A stretch of DNA of 64,000 nucleotides from an uncultured Fluviicola sp. (GCF_902168135.1 NZ_CABHOL010000022.1:1-64000), one strand, 5' to 3'; shown: positions 1 to 11,393, counted from the stretch's first letter. The notes: a model not told the origin generated them from the sequence alone. Numbers and translations are program-made.

Positions 1-193
1 CCCCTACTTTTTTGCCAGGTTTTTTTACGTTTCAAATCTAAAAAGAATATTTTGTGGTATCCCTAAAGTACTAATCGGAGGTATTTTAACAGAAATTGGC
101 TACCGTTCATTCTTAATAGATGGACTTTTAAATCGCCTCAATGACATTTAACTAAACAAATGAACATTTAACAAAACGTATAATTACTTCATA
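1..193. other. Non-coding left edge with a short direct repeat
   Basis: No convincing reading frame is seen before the first gene. The stretch is AT-rich and holds a direct repeat, TGACATTTAACTAAAC at 142-157 and TGAACATTTAACAAAAC at 161-177, just upstream of a promoter-like element at 194-201. Repeats in this position can be regulator binding sites, but nothing here identifies a regulator. Confidence 0.4.
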
Positions 194-201
194 TACATTT
201 G
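194..201 (+). promoter_or_regulatory. Bacteroidota -7 promoter element upstream of the metalloprotease
   Basis: TACATTTG matches TAnnTTTG exactly. It would start transcription near 207, giving a leader of about 85 nt to the ATG at 294. No clear -33 element is visible. Confidence 0.55.
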
Positions 202-293
202 TTTCGTGTGATTTTTAAAATGCGAATGGGCCCTCGGATTTGAAAGATACACATCATAAATAAATGATGTCCAATCTATTAAAGCTATTAAAC

Positions 294-2486
294 ATGCGCA
301 AAAATTTACTTTTAGGAGCTCTTGCTTTCACAGGGATCCTTACAACAGGAAAAGTCCTTGCACAGGAGCACTTTAGTTGTGGAATTGATAAACAGCGTCA
401 AAAACTGATTGCCAAAAATCCGCAGATAAAGGAAGATTATGAAAAACTGCTTCACCGCTACACAGAGAACCGTGTTATCAACGGGAAGTCAACAACCGTC
501 CGTATTATACCAATTGTATTCCATGTTGTTCACGAATATGGGGTAGAGAACATTTCAGACCAGCAGGTGCAGGATGCCGTTCGTATCCTGAATGAGGATT
601 TCGGAAAAAAGAACCAGGATACCATTGCTGTTGTTTCCCCTTTTGATACTATTATCGGGAATACACAGCTGGAATTTAGGTTGGCAACCCTGGATCCCTG
701 GGGAAATTGTACGAACGGGATCGAACACATTTACAATCACCAGACCGTTGCGGCAGACAGCTATTCGAAGCTGAACCAATGGGACCGTGAGAGATACCTG
801 AACATTTGGGTGATTGGTACCATGGATGATCCGGATGTGGCAGGTTTTGCACATTACCCGACAGATGTAACCGGAACAGGATTCTGGCTTGACGGAGTGG
901 TAATGGTGCACAGTTCAACCGGAAGCGTCGGAACGAGCATTCCATACCGCTCGCGGGCATTGACACATGAAGTTGGCCACTATTTGGGGTTGTCACATAC
1001 CTGGGGAAATAACAACGATCCGGGACTTGCTGCCAATTGTGATCTGGACGATGCTATTGGTGATACACCGAACTGCATAGGTTTGGACCACTGTGATTTA
1101 GCAGCCAATACCTGCGCCGAATCAACGAATCCGGGAAATTACTGGTCGTTTGATGTGATCGATAACACCCAAAATTATATGGATTATTCCTATTGCTCAG
1201 CCATGTTTACCAACGGTCAGTCCAATTTCATGAACAATGTGCTGGACCAGACAACAAGTGGGCGCAGTAACATGTATACGACAGAGAATTTGCAGTTTAC
1301 CGGTACATCCTCACTAACACCTGCAACTTGTATTCCTGCCGCTGACTTTTATGTGGACGTGAATGGAATAAGTCCGAATGTGGGATCAGGTGCTAATGCC
1401 ATGACTGCTTGTGCCGGAGATCCGATTGCATTTAAAGATGCTTCCTGGAAAGCAGGAGTTACTTCCTGGTCATGGAGTTTTCCGGGAGCAACACCTTCAT
1501 CTTCCACGGATCAGAATCCAACGGTTACCTACGCTTCTCCGGGTTGGTACAATGTAACTTTAACCGTTGCAAACAATGCCGGGTCGGACACAAAAACGAT
1601 GAATAACATGATCTATATCCAGGGCGACTGGGCAGAATACACAGGTCCGCGTATGGAAGATTTCAATCAGAACGGGAATTTCTGGATTACACACAACCCG
1701 GAAGGTAATTACGCTTCCTTTAACCGCGTTACTTCAGGCGGTAAATCAAATACAGCATGTTTCAAGCTGAATAATTTCAAAGATATCTCCGCTGCGCAAC
1801 AATTTACGGAAGATTGGTATTACAATGATCGTCTGGGAAATTCAAAGGATTACTTGATTTCACCTGCAATCGATTTGAGAAGCACTTCCAATATTACGAT
1901 TTCTTTTGATTACGCTTACGGAACAAAAGCTACGGCTACAGCTGATATTACGGAAAAATTGATCGTGTATTCTTCCCGTGATTGTGGAAAAACATGGATA
2001 CAGCGTCAAACACTTACCGGTAACAATTTGGTAACTGCAGGATATGTCGGGAATACAGATTTCACTCCGGATAATGAACTTGACTGGAAAACGGCAAGCT
2101 TCACTTACACACCGAATGCTTCGGATAACAAGACAAAGTTCAAATTCGAGTTCGTCGCTTCTGATTTCTCTTCCAACTTCTATTTTGATAATTTCAATAT
2201 TTCAGGAACTTTAGGAATTGAAGACAACGGATTATTATCAGCGATCTCACTGGCTCCGAACCCGGTTTCCAGCGGATCTGATCTTTCCGTTGAGATTGCA
2301 AATACCGAGGCAGGAATGAAATTAGTATTGATGGACTTAAAAGGTGCACTTATTTCAACAACAGATGTTCCGGCGTCTTCAGGTGTTCAAACAGTTCATA
2401 TTCCGATGAATGTTGCAAAAGGATGTTATATCCTGAATGCAGTTCAGGGAAGTGCGAAATCGACACACCGGGTAATCGTTCAGTAA
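294..2486 (+). CDS. Secreted M43-type zinc metalloprotease with PKD domain and T9SS sorting domain
   Basis: Predicted extracellular zinc endopeptidase of the pappalysin-like M43 family. The ORF opens at 264, but the ATG at 294 gives a compact signal peptide (MRKNLLLGALAF...VLAQ) and is preferred. The zinc site HEVGHYLGLSH fits HExxHxxGxxH and lies near residue 225 of the shorter form. Further along, the segment QNYMDYSYCSAMFT provides the Met-turn typical of metzincins. A PKD-like domain (WSWSFPGATPSSS...) spans roughly residues 350-440, followed by a beta-rich, MAM-like region. The last 90 residues (LAPNPVSSGSDLSV...KSTHRVIVQ) form a type A T9SS sorting domain, so the protein should cross the outer membrane by T9SS and be anchored or released at the surface. 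It is transcribed alone, with a hairpin after the stop. Family assignment is firm; substrate is unknown. Confidence 0.9.
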   Translation: MRKNLLLGALAFTGILTTGKVLAQEHFSCGIDKQRQKLIAKNPQIKEDYEKLLHRYTENRVINGKSTTVRIIPIVFHVVHEYGVENISDQQVQDAVRILNEDFGKKNQDTIAVVSPFDTIIGNTQLEFRLATLDPWGNCTNGIEHIYNHQTVAADSYSKLNQWDRERYLNIWVIGTMDDPDVAGFAHYPTDVTGTGFWLDGVVMVHSSTGSVGTSIPYRSRALTHEVGHYLGLSHTWGNNNDPGLAANCDLDDAIGDTPNCIGLDHCDLAANTCAESTNPGNYWSFDVIDNTQNYMDYSYCSAMFTNGQSNFMNNVLDQTTSGRSNMYTTENLQFTGTSSLTPATCIPAADFYVDVNGISPNVGSGANAMTACAGDPIAFKDASWKAGVTSWSWSFPGATPSSSTDQNPTVTYASPGWYNVTLTVANNAGSDTKTMNNMIYIQGDWAEYTGPRMEDFNQNGNFWITHNPEGNYASFNRVTSGGKSNTACFKLNNFKDISAAQQFTEDWYYNDRLGNSKDYLISPAIDLRSTSNITISFDYAYGTKATATADITEKLIVYSSRDCGKTWIQRQTLTGNNLVTAGYVGNTDFTPDNELDWKTASFTYTPNASDNKTKFKFEFVASDFSSNFYFDNFNISGTLGIEDNGLLSAISLAPNPVSSGSDLSVEIANTEAGMKLVLMDLKGALISTTDVPASSGVQTVHIPMNVAKGCYILNAVQGSAKSTHRVIVQ

Positions 2487-2498
2487 TTAGCAATTATA

Positions 2499-2539
2499 AA
2501 TTATCAAGGGTGGATCTGCTTAGATTGCCCTTGATAATT
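2499..2539 (+). terminator. Hairpin after the metalloprotease gene
   Basis: AATTATCAAGGG (2499-2510) pairs perfectly with CCCTTGATAATT (2528-2539) around a 17-nt loop. It starts 13 nt after the stop codon. There is no clean T tract, so it may be a 3' stabilising hairpin rather than an efficient terminator. Related ATTATCAA/TTGATAAT sequence recurs near 57930-57995. Confidence 0.5.
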
Positions 2540-2552
2540 AAATCATTAATAA

Positions 2553-4250
<1,698 letters not shown>

Positions 4251-4269
4251 TTAAAATAGTGATAATGGG

Positions 4270-4300
4270 AACGCCGGTCTATTCCAGATCGGCGTTTTTT
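4270..4300 (+). terminator. Rho-independent terminator of the ABC-F gene
   Basis: ACGCCGGTCT - ATTCC - AGATCGGCGT forms a 10-bp stem with one G-U pair, followed by six T's. It begins 20 nt after the stop codon. Confidence 0.85.
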
Positions 4301-4341
4301 ATTCCTTTCAAATTGGTAGTTTTTTGGAGAAATGTTTAAAA

Positions 4342-4372
4342 CTCCCCCTTCGGAGGGGATAAAGGGGGGAGG
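4342..4372. repeat. G/C-rich palindromic repeat between ABC-F and FkbM genes
   Basis: CTCCCCCTTCGGAGGGGATAAAGGGGGGAG can form either a CCCCCT-TCGG-AGGGG tetraloop hairpin or a longer CTCCCCC...GGGGGGAG stem. Its base composition stands out from the AT-rich surroundings, and it probably is an interspersed element. No second copy of this exact type was seen in the window. Confidence 0.5.
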
Positions 4373-4390
4373 ATTTTGACTGAATAAACG

Positions 4391-4398
4391 TAACTTCG
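4391..4398 (+). promoter_or_regulatory. Variant -7 promoter element for the FkbM gene
   Basis: TAACTTCG differs from TAnnTTTG by one base. The same variant occurs upstream of the TonB receptor at 57835-57842, and TAnnTTCG also occurs before cmk and lpdA. It lies 14 nt before the ATG at 4413. Confidence 0.4.
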
Positions 4399-4412
4399 AA
4401 CCAAATCAGAAT

Positions 4413-5306
4413 ATGTCAATTCCTGAAAAATCTTTTTTCGCTCGTCATAAGCTCATTTCCGCATTGCGCGATTGGGATGTAAAAGGAATTCGCCGGCTCT
4501 CCGTGTCATTACCTAAACTCTTGCTTCCAGATCCTAAATCTGTAGGAAAACATGTGCTGAAAACCATTCACGGAGTTAAAATGATGATTGATCCATCTTT
4601 GGATACAGGTGTCGAACTTTCACTTTTTGAGACGGGGACCTATGAAAAAGGAACCATTCAGTTACTGGAAAAATATTTAAAACCGGGAGCTTCATTTTTA
4701 GACATCGGTGCAAATATCGGTTTGATGTCCGTTATCGCTTCTAAAATGGTAAGAGAAGGAGGAATCGTTTATGCGGTAGAAGCGAATCCGGGCACTGTTG
4801 AGATCCTGCAGACCAATATCGATTTGAACAAGTGCAAAAATATCGAATTGCTTCCGATTGCACTTTCGGATACTCAGGGGACAGCATTGCTGTTTGAAAA
4901 TTGGGAAGTAAACCGTGGCGGGGCATCCTTGATTTCTCAAAGCGACAATCAAAAAGGGGTGGAGGTCAAAATGGAACGCTTAGATGATCTTTTTGACGAA
5001 CAGATGAAAATCGACCTGGTAAAGATTGATGTAGAAGGATTTGAACCCCAGGTAATTCGCGGAGGAATGAATTGGTTCAAAAAGCAATTGCCGGTTTTTA
5101 TCATTGAAGTTTCCGAAAAACGCGAAAAAGAAATCGGTCCGAGTCCGGCTGAAATATGGAAACTGGTCCAAACCATCGGGGATTACCGATTTTATAAGCA
5201 AAAGGGTACCAAGGAGCGAAGAGGGAAATTGGTAGAGATCAAAACAGAGGAAGAACTTCCAAAACACGATAATATTATTTGTGTTCCGCTGAAACGCATC
5301 AAGTGA
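4413..5306 (+). CDS. FkbM family SAM-dependent methyltransferase
   Basis: Predicted class I O-methyltransferase of the FkbM family, whose members methylate hydroxyls on sugars or secondary metabolites. At 297 aa it has the usual size. The SAM-binding motif I is FLDIGANIGLMSVIAS (about residue 93), and the family motif VKIDVEGFEPQVIRGG lies near residue 205, followed by FIIEVSE. There is no signal peptide or membrane segment, so it should be cytosolic. It stands alone, with no glycosyltransferase or polysaccharide locus next to it, so the acceptor cannot be guessed. The ATG start is 14 nt after a promoter-like TAACTTCG. Confidence 0.85.
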   Translation: MSIPEKSFFARHKLISALRDWDVKGIRRLSVSLPKLLLPDPKSVGKHVLKTIHGVKMMIDPSLDTGVELSLFETGTYEKGTIQLLEKYLKPGASFLDIGANIGLMSVIASKMVREGGIVYAVEANPGTVEILQTNIDLNKCKNIELLPIALSDTQGTALLFENWEVNRGGASLISQSDNQKGVEVKMERLDDLFDEQMKIDLVKIDVEGFEPQVIRGGMNWFKKQLPVFIIEVSEKREKEIGPSPAEIWKLVQTIGDYRFYKQKGTKERRGKLVEIKTEEELPKHDNIICVPLKRIK

Positions 5307-5340
5307 TTGATTAAAAATTTTTGAATAACGCTGAAATGGG

Positions 5341-5361
5341 TTGCCCATTTTGAATGGGCAA
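5341..5361 (+). terminator. Hairpin after the FkbM gene
   Basis: TTGCCCATT - TTG - AATGGGCAA is a perfect 9-bp hairpin 35 nt after the stop. There is no strong T tract on either side, so its efficiency as a terminator is uncertain. The remaining sequence up to 5545 shows no gene. Confidence 0.5.
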
Positions 5362-5545
5362 TCAGTTTGGAAAGCATTCCTAAAAAACTCATGTCAAACA
5401 GTTGTAAGAAAAGATGATAAATTTTCTGCTGGTTTCACCGGATAGAACTCATTAAAAAACAGCGTTTCTTCTATTTCAATCTTCTTTTACCTCGGAAATT
5501 TTACGATCGGGCATAACTGTAGGTAAGTATTCGATTAAGTATTAG

Positions 5546-8500
5546 TTAATATTTAACGATTGTTTTAGTTAGTATTAATTGATTAGAATGATCCAATAAG
5601 TTTATAAAATAATACCCGCTTTCAATGAGAGAAAGATCCATCTCATAAGTCTCATTTTCATTGATTTCCATTGTTTGAATAATTTGCCCGTTTAATTGAA
5701 CGAGGGTGATTTTATAGTATTGCTTCTCTTTAGAGAATAAATGAACTCGTGTAAAGTCATTGGCTGGATTTGGATAGATATCCAACTGAACCAGTTCTTG
5801 AAACTCATCTAATCCTAAACATTCCTCGATGTTGATTGTAATGATTGTGTCAAGTTGGGCACAAATAGGGTTGTTTACAACTAACGTAAGTAAAAACGAA
5901 CCTGTTGTATCTGAAATCCAATTGAAATTGGAAGAATCCTGTGTTTCGAAATTTGATAAATTCCAATAATGATTTGTGCTGAATAATTCATTGTTTACTG
6001 AACCAACTATTACACTCCCAACACAGGAAGGGTTGGGTGAAAGGGTATACTCTATTTCAGTAGGACATTCAAATAGAGTATTGATAGTTTGGTTTGTCGT
6101 GATTTCAGGGTTGAAATCAAAAAAAATGTCGGCCTTGTTCAGAATTTGAGTACCATATGGCAAACCTTCGTTTAATTTAATGCGATAATTGATGAATCCA
6201 TGACTTCCAGGTTCGTCTGTTGTACTATCCGGTAAATGAATGTTGTCAAACAGAAAGCTAATTCGTCCATTTTGGTTCCCGTTGATTACAACTGGATGGC
6301 TGTTGCTTAAAGGGGTTAATGTCGACCAATCTAAATGTTGATCTAATTGGTCTATGATTTCTATTTTACTCGCAGTATCAGTTCCTGTATTTTGAAAATA
6401 AATCGTGTATTCCATCCAATCTGAATCTAGCGGAATATATCCGGGAGATTCAATTCCTGTTGGAGTAACTGTCTTGATATTTGGATCAAAAGCGCACGTA
6501 TGAATCGGCTGAACAGAATCTCGGGTAGTTAATAATTCAATTCCGGCAATAGGATCTATAATTGATACTGTTAATCGAGAGGTCATTGTATCACCCTGGA
6601 AACTATAATCAGGCATTAACGCCTGGACATGGATTACGTGGGAGTTAAAATAAAGAAGACTATCGTAATGCCAGTAAAGATGTTGACCTATAATCGAATC
6701 AGGAATGACATTGGAAGCCATATAGTTTACAGGAGTAGGTAATTCCAATTCAATAATTCCGGATGGGACGGTGGTCCCGACATTTTTGACCTTTATCCAA
6801 TAATTTGAAACAGTGTTGCATTCCGCAAGTCCGCCATTTAATGAGGCACTGATTTCATGCACGGTATCGTTCTGTGAAAAACCGAAATCCAGATTTGAGT
6901 AGTTTAGATTGAGTGAATCCAAGTAAAGGTGGTATTGAGCAGAATCTGTGGATAAACTCCAGTGAGGAATAGTGTTTGGTTGTATGAGATAAATTCCTGC
7001 TGAGTCAGTTAAGTGAAGGATATAATTTCCGTTGGCATAGGAAAAAGTGAAATCACTTTGAGGATTTGAGAAAACGAATACATCATTGATCCCAACATCT
7101 GTTGAATCAAATAATCCGTTCTGATTCAAATCTGCAAAGATTCGTCCGGATGAATTGGATTGATTGATAAAATTATTCTCGTAGAAGATGATTTTAGATC
7201 CTAAGTCATTAACAACGACAAAGACATCTTTATCTCCGTCATTATCTATATCCATAGGATAAGTAATGGATTGGAGGTGATTCCCGCCAATGGCTTGTAA
7301 CGGTCCGAAGTTTCCGGAGCCCGTATTTTCAGACCAAACCGTAAGCGTCGATCCATTGTAGGCAGAATATAGAATATCCAAATCACCATCCAAATCTAAA
7401 TCAACAGGAGTGATAGATCTTATGATAGAAGTAGGTTGAAGACTGATAACATGAGGGGAACTAAAGGTCAGATTCCCCAGATTTTCCAACCAGTTAATTT
7501 GAGAAGTGAAGCTGTTTCCAATCAAAATATCCAAGTCTGCATCTCCATCCAGGTCCGCTACTTCCATGCATGGGATTTGACCATTTAGAGTAACAAGATC
7601 TACACTTTGAGCGAATTGATTGCTCCCAAGATTGCGCAGCCAGGATATTTGGTTTGAACCAACCACGATGTCTTTGAGCCCATCGTTGTCCATATCTGAA
7701 ATTGCAATGGTTTTTACATTTGTTACATAATTTACCAATTGGGATGAGCCGAATACGCCGCCGCCTTGGTTTACAAATTTTCGGATCCAGCCTTCGTGTT
7801 CATGAGAAGTAATAATATCCAAATCACCGTCATTGTCCGAATCAACTAGTTCTGCATCAAATAGTTGGTTGTCTATCAGGCTTGCAGATGTAGGTTGAGA
7901 AAGCCCATGTACAGTAAATGTTTCATTGCCATTATTTTCCAACCAGTAGATAACAACCAGGTTGTTACCATTCGTATAGGAATGATAGGTTGAATAAGCC
8001 AGAATATCCGTATCACCATCATTATCGATATCACCCGCTCTTACAATAGGAGTACCACCTTCGTTAGAATAAGCAAATTGGCTGTAAAGTATTTTCTGAA
8101 AATCAAAAGTTCTGTCTCCTGTGTTCTTGAAATAGGATATTCTGCCATCGCTTGAACCACTTATTAAATCAGGTAAACCGTCATTATTTACATCAACTTC
8201 GCACAGACCTCCAACAGAAGCCAGCGAACCGGAAATTAACTTTTGAGGTTCAAAGGTCGTGTCTGCAATGTTTTTATAGTAAGCAAGTTTGTGGTCCAGA
8301 CTGCTTCCCGAAACAAAATCAGTATCACCATCATTGTCCAGATCGGCAAAATTCAGAGATAAATTACCTTGGGTCGAGGTTGTGATAGTAAATATATCTG
8401 TAAAATTACCGAGTGAATCCTTTCTTGTCCAATAGGAGCCTACATATCCCGTTGCTCCGAAAGTATTGATAGCCTGAGACCAGATCAAATCCTGATCACC

Positions 8501-9382
8501 GTCTGAATCCATGTCCCTGAATGCAACGTAAACACAGCCTGTAAAGCTGTTCTCTATGATTGTTGGGGCTGAGAAGGTACCGGAACCAGTATTGATGAAT
8601 TGTTTTATACCATCACCACATGCAATCAACAGATCCGGGTCCGAATCACTGTCAATATCGAAAGAGTTGATGTAGCGTGTAGCATATGCCTGATTTGAGA
8701 TAAGTTGTGGAGTAGAAAAAGTGATTCCTCCTTGATTAACCACTTTGGTTAGGTTCGTGTTATTACCAAAGCCATAAATGATATCCAAATCTAAATCTCC
8801 ATCAATATCAACGATATGCAATTTAGCAGCAAGACTGCTGCTTGTTGTGAATAAGTTTGTTGGACTATCGAATACCAGACTGCCTTGGTTTAATATCACT
8901 TTAACCAGACCAACGGATGAGATAACGATATCGGAAAAGCCATTGTTATCCAAATCTGTCAGGTATATTTCATTCAGATTGGATATACCTGTATTTATTA
9001 TTTGTTGTGGTCCGAAATCGCAAGATCCCAGATTTTCATAATAGGCAATTTTGTTATCATTACTCGATGCAGAAACCAGATCCATATCCCCATCATTATC
9101 CAAATCATCATATTTAAGGGAAACTGGTCCATCCACTCCAGCTGTAATTAAATGTCTTCCGGATGGTAAAAAAGTGGAGTTGCCAAAATTTTCAAATAAT
9201 ACGATTTCATCGGATATGAATGATGCAGAAGCGATATCCACATCGCCATCATTATCCAAATCCACACTTACAACTGAAGATATTCCCAGGGTAGAATGAG
9301 TGATGTCTTTTTCTACTCCAAATTGGGCAGAAGTATAGAAAGTGAACAGGATTTGAACTAGTAGGAACAATTTGATTTTCAT
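5546..9382 (-). CDS. Giant secreted VCBS/FG-GAP repeat protein with DUF11-like domain and T9SS sorting domain
   Basis: A 1278-aa secreted protein. The N-terminus MKIKLFLLVQILFTFYTSAQ is a signal peptide. Residues about 25-735 are a long run of VCBS/FG-GAP repeats built on DxDNDGDxD, which usually bind calcium and fold as beta-propellers. Next comes an SdrD-B-like segment (FADLNQNGLFDSTDVGIND), then DUF11/DUF7619-type sheets (YTIYFQNTGTDTASKI...NKADIFFDFNPEI) near residues 960-1110. A short Ig- or PKD-like stretch follows, and the final 80 residues (LDIYPNPANDFTRV...) are a type A T9SS sorting domain. It is probably a surface or released adhesion or binding protein; no catalytic motif is visible. 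The gene is single and its start lies 121 bp from the divergent htpG start at 9504. Its base composition is more AT-rich than the neighbours. Confidence 0.87.
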   Translation of the reverse strand: MKIKLFLLVQILFTFYTSAQFGVEKDITHSTLGISSVVSVDLDNDGDVDIASASFISDEIVLFENFGNSTFLPSGRHLITAGVDGPVSLKYDDLDNDGDMDLVSASSNDNKIAYYENLGSCDFGPQQIINTGISNLNEIYLTDLDNNGFSDIVISSVGLVKVILNQGSLVFDSPTNLFTTSSSLAAKLHIVDIDGDLDLDIIYGFGNNTNLTKVVNQGGITFSTPQLISNQAYATRYINSFDIDSDSDPDLLIACGDGIKQFINTGSGTFSAPTIIENSFTGCVYVAFRDMDSDGDQDLIWSQAINTFGATGYVGSYWTRKDSLGNFTDIFTITTSTQGNLSLNFADLDNDGDTDFVSGSSLDHKLAYYKNIADTTFEPQKLISGSLASVGGLCEVDVNNDGLPDLISGSSDGRISYFKNTGDRTFDFQKILYSQFAYSNEGGTPIVRAGDIDNDGDTDILAYSTYHSYTNGNNLVVIYWLENNGNETFTVHGLSQPTSASLIDNQLFDAELVDSDNDGDLDIITSHEHEGWIRKFVNQGGGVFGSSQLVNYVTNVKTIAISDMDNDGLKDIVVGSNQISWLRNLGSNQFAQSVDLVTLNGQIPCMEVADLDGDADLDILIGNSFTSQINWLENLGNLTFSSPHVISLQPTSIIRSITPVDLDLDGDLDILYSAYNGSTLTVWSENTGSGNFGPLQAIGGNHLQSITYPMDIDNDGDKDVFVVVNDLGSKIIFYENNFINQSNSSGRIFADLNQNGLFDSTDVGINDVFVFSNPQSDFTFSYANGNYILHLTDSAGIYLIQPNTIPHWSLSTDSAQYHLYLDSLNLNYSNLDFGFSQNDTVHEISASLNGGLAECNTVSNYWIKVKNVGTTVPSGIIELELPTPVNYMASNVIPDSIIGQHLYWHYDSLLYFNSHVIHVQALMPDYSFQGDTMTSRLTVSIIDPIAGIELLTTRDSVQPIHTCAFDPNIKTVTPTGIESPGYIPLDSDWMEYTIYFQNTGTDTASKIEIIDQLDQHLDWSTLTPLSNSHPVVINGNQNGRISFLFDNIHLPDSTTDEPGSHGFINYRIKLNEGLPYGTQILNKADIFFDFNPEITTNQTINTLFECPTEIEYTLSPNPSCVGSVIVGSVNNELFSTNHYWNLSNFETQDSSNFNWISDTTGSFLLTLVVNNPICAQLDTIITINIEECLGLDEFQELVQLDIYPNPANDFTRVHLFSKEKQYYKITLVQLNGQIIQTMEINENETYEMDLSLIESGYYFINLLDHSNQLILTKTIVKY

Positions 9383-9461
9383 GGTGGCGTTGTTTTGGGT
9401 AAAGTTAAAAAATATTTTTAATGGTCTTGTGAACAGCTGTCATTTTGTCATAAAATCTCAC

Positions 9462-9478
9462 TTGGCACAAACCTTGAC
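9462..9478 (+). promoter_or_regulatory. Sigma-54-like or heat-shock-like promoter of htpG
   Basis: TTGGCAC-AAACC-TTGAC sits 25 nt before the htpG ATG. It matches the -24 half (TGGCAC) and spacing of sigma-54 promoters, but the -12 half reads TTGAC where TTGCA/T is expected. No TAnnTTTG element is present near this gene, unlike most others in the window, so htpG probably uses a different promoter class. Confidence 0.4.
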
Positions 9479-9503
9479 AATACAAACCCAAATTTCAAAA
9501 AGT

Positions 9504-11393
9504 ATGAAAACAGGACAAATACATGTTTCAACGGAAAATATCTTTCCGATCATTAAAAAATTCTTGTATTCCGACCATGAGATTTTCTTACGTGAGTTGG
9601 TTTCAAATGCCGTAGATGCAAGTCAGAAATTGAAAGTGCTTGCTTCAACAGGTGAATATAAAGGAGAGTTGGGTGACCTGAAAGTGGAAGTACTTTTGGA
9701 TAAAGAAGCCAAAACACTAACAATCCGTGATAACGGAATCGGGATGACAGCCGATGAAATTGATAAATACATCAACCAAATTGCATTTTCCGGTGCGGAA
9801 GAGTTTGTAAAACAATACGAAGGAAAAGACGGGGCTGAAAGCATCATCGGGCACTTCGGTTTAGGATTCTATTCGGCATTTATGGTTGCTGAAAAAGTAC
9901 AGATCCGCACCTTGTCCCGTCATGAAGGCTCACAAGCAGTTCAATGGGAAAGTAACGGTTCTCCGGAATTTACTCTGTCTGAGATCGAAAAAGATACACG
10001 CGGAACAGATATCGTATTGTTTATCAATGAAGAATCCGTTGAGTTTTTGGAGAAATCGCGCATCCAGGGAATTTTGGATAAATACTGTAAATTCCTTCCG
10101 ATCCCGGTTTTCTTCGGTACAAAAGTAGAATACATCGACTCGCCGGAAGGGGAAAAAGACGAAGACGGAAAAGTAAAACGCGTTTCTGTAGACGTTCCGA
10201 ACCAGGTCAATAATCCGAAACCGGCATGGACTTCAGCTCCGGTCGATTTGAAAGAGGAAGATTACAACGCTTTCTACCGGGAATTATACCCGATGTCTTT
10301 CGAGGATCCATTGTTCCACATTCACCTGAATGTTGATTATCCGTTCAATTTAACGGGAATTCTATACTTCCCTAAGATTAAGGAAAATGTAGAGGTTCAG
10401 CGAAATAAGATCAATTTGTACTCCAACCAGGTGTTCATTACTGATTCGGTTGCGGAGATTGTTCCTGAATTTCTGACCCTGCTTCATGGTGTCATCGATT
10501 CACCGGATATTCCTTTGAACGTTTCCCGTTCATACCTTCAAAGTGACGGGAACGTGAAGAAAATCTCAGCACACATCACCAAAAAAGTAGCTGATAAGCT
10601 GGCAGAGATGTTCAAGAAAGACCGTGCGGATTTTGAAGCAAAATGGGACGATTTGAAGATCTTTGTGGAATATGGAATGCTGTCTGATGAAAAGTTTGCG
10701 GAAAAAGCAAAAAGCTTTGCCCTGATCAAAAATACAGATGGGAAGTACTTCACAATTGATGAGTTTAAAGAGCAGATAGCACCGCTTCAAACAGATAAGA
10801 ACGAAAAAGTAATCGCGCTTTATACACATAGCTCTGAGGAACATTTTTCCTTTGTGAAACAAGCTAAAGATCGTGGCTACCAGGTTGCAGTCATCGATGG
10901 ACCGTTAGCTCCTCACTGGATTTCAAAAATCGAACAAACCGTTGAGAATTTCAGTTTTGCACGTGTAGATGCGGACACTTTGGACCAATTGATCCAAAAA
11001 GAAGGTGAACTGCCTGCAAAATTGACAGAAGAACAGCAGTCGGTGTTGAAACCATTGTTTGAATCGGCTGTAGACCAACAAAAATTCAAAGTGGAATTCA
11101 AGTCTATGAGCGAATCCGACGCTCCGATTATTGTTACACAGCCGGAATTTATTCGAAGAATGATGGAACAGCAAAAATACGGAGGCGGAGGTTTCTTCGG
11201 AGCTTTCCCTGAAACATACAACCTGGTTGTGAACGCGAACCATCAGAAAGTAGAATCACTTTTGAATCTTTCGGACGACACCGAGAAATCGACCAAGGTA
11301 AAACAGCTTACAGATCTTGCTTTGCTTGCGCAGGGTATGCTGAAAGGAGAAGAATTAAATAAATTTATTGAGAGAAGCATCTCATTCGTATAA
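9504..11393 (+). CDS. htpG: Chaperone protein HtpG (Hsp90)
   Basis: ATP-dependent Hsp90-family chaperone, cytosolic and dimeric. The ORF opens at 9372, but the first 44 residues overlap the divergent gene and look non-coding; ATG 9504 (MKTGQIHVSTENIFPIIKKF) gives 629 aa, the family length. The GHKL ATPase domain shows the N-box ELVSNAVDAS, DNGIGM and GHFGLGFYSAF. The middle domain has the conserved PLNVSRSYLQSD. The C-terminal dimerisation part ends near SISFV. The usual acidic eukaryotic linker is short here (GEKDEDGKVK). A J-domain gene follows 54 bp downstream, which fits a shared role in protein folding. The promoter region is atypical for the window and may reflect heat-shock control. 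Confidence 0.97.
   Translation: MKTGQIHVSTENIFPIIKKFLYSDHEIFLRELVSNAVDASQKLKVLASTGEYKGELGDLKVEVLLDKEAKTLTIRDNGIGMTADEIDKYINQIAFSGAEEFVKQYEGKDGAESIIGHFGLGFYSAFMVAEKVQIRTLSRHEGSQAVQWESNGSPEFTLSEIEKDTRGTDIVLFINEESVEFLEKSRIQGILDKYCKFLPIPVFFGTKVEYIDSPEGEKDEDGKVKRVSVDVPNQVNNPKPAWTSAPVDLKEEDYNAFYRELYPMSFEDPLFHIHLNVDYPFNLTGILYFPKIKENVEVQRNKINLYSNQVFITDSVAEIVPEFLTLLHGVIDSPDIPLNVSRSYLQSDGNVKKISAHITKKVADKLAEMFKKDRADFEAKWDDLKIFVEYGMLSDEKFAEKAKSFALIKNTDGKYFTIDEFKEQIAPLQTDKNEKVIALYTHSSEEHFSFVKQAKDRGYQVAVIDGPLAPHWISKIEQTVENFSFARVDADTLDQLIQKEGELPAKLTEEQQSVLKPLFESAVDQQKFKVEFKSMSESDAPIIVTQPEFIRRMMEQQKYGGGGFFGAFPETYNLVVNANHQKVESLLNLSDDTEKSTKVKQLTDLALLAQGMLKGEELNKFIERSISFV

Noticed and set aside
9372-9503. 44-residue N-terminal extension of the HtpG ORF
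   Set aside because: It overlaps the divergent gene's start and the likely promoter; HtpG proteins begin at the KTGQIHVSTEN segment.
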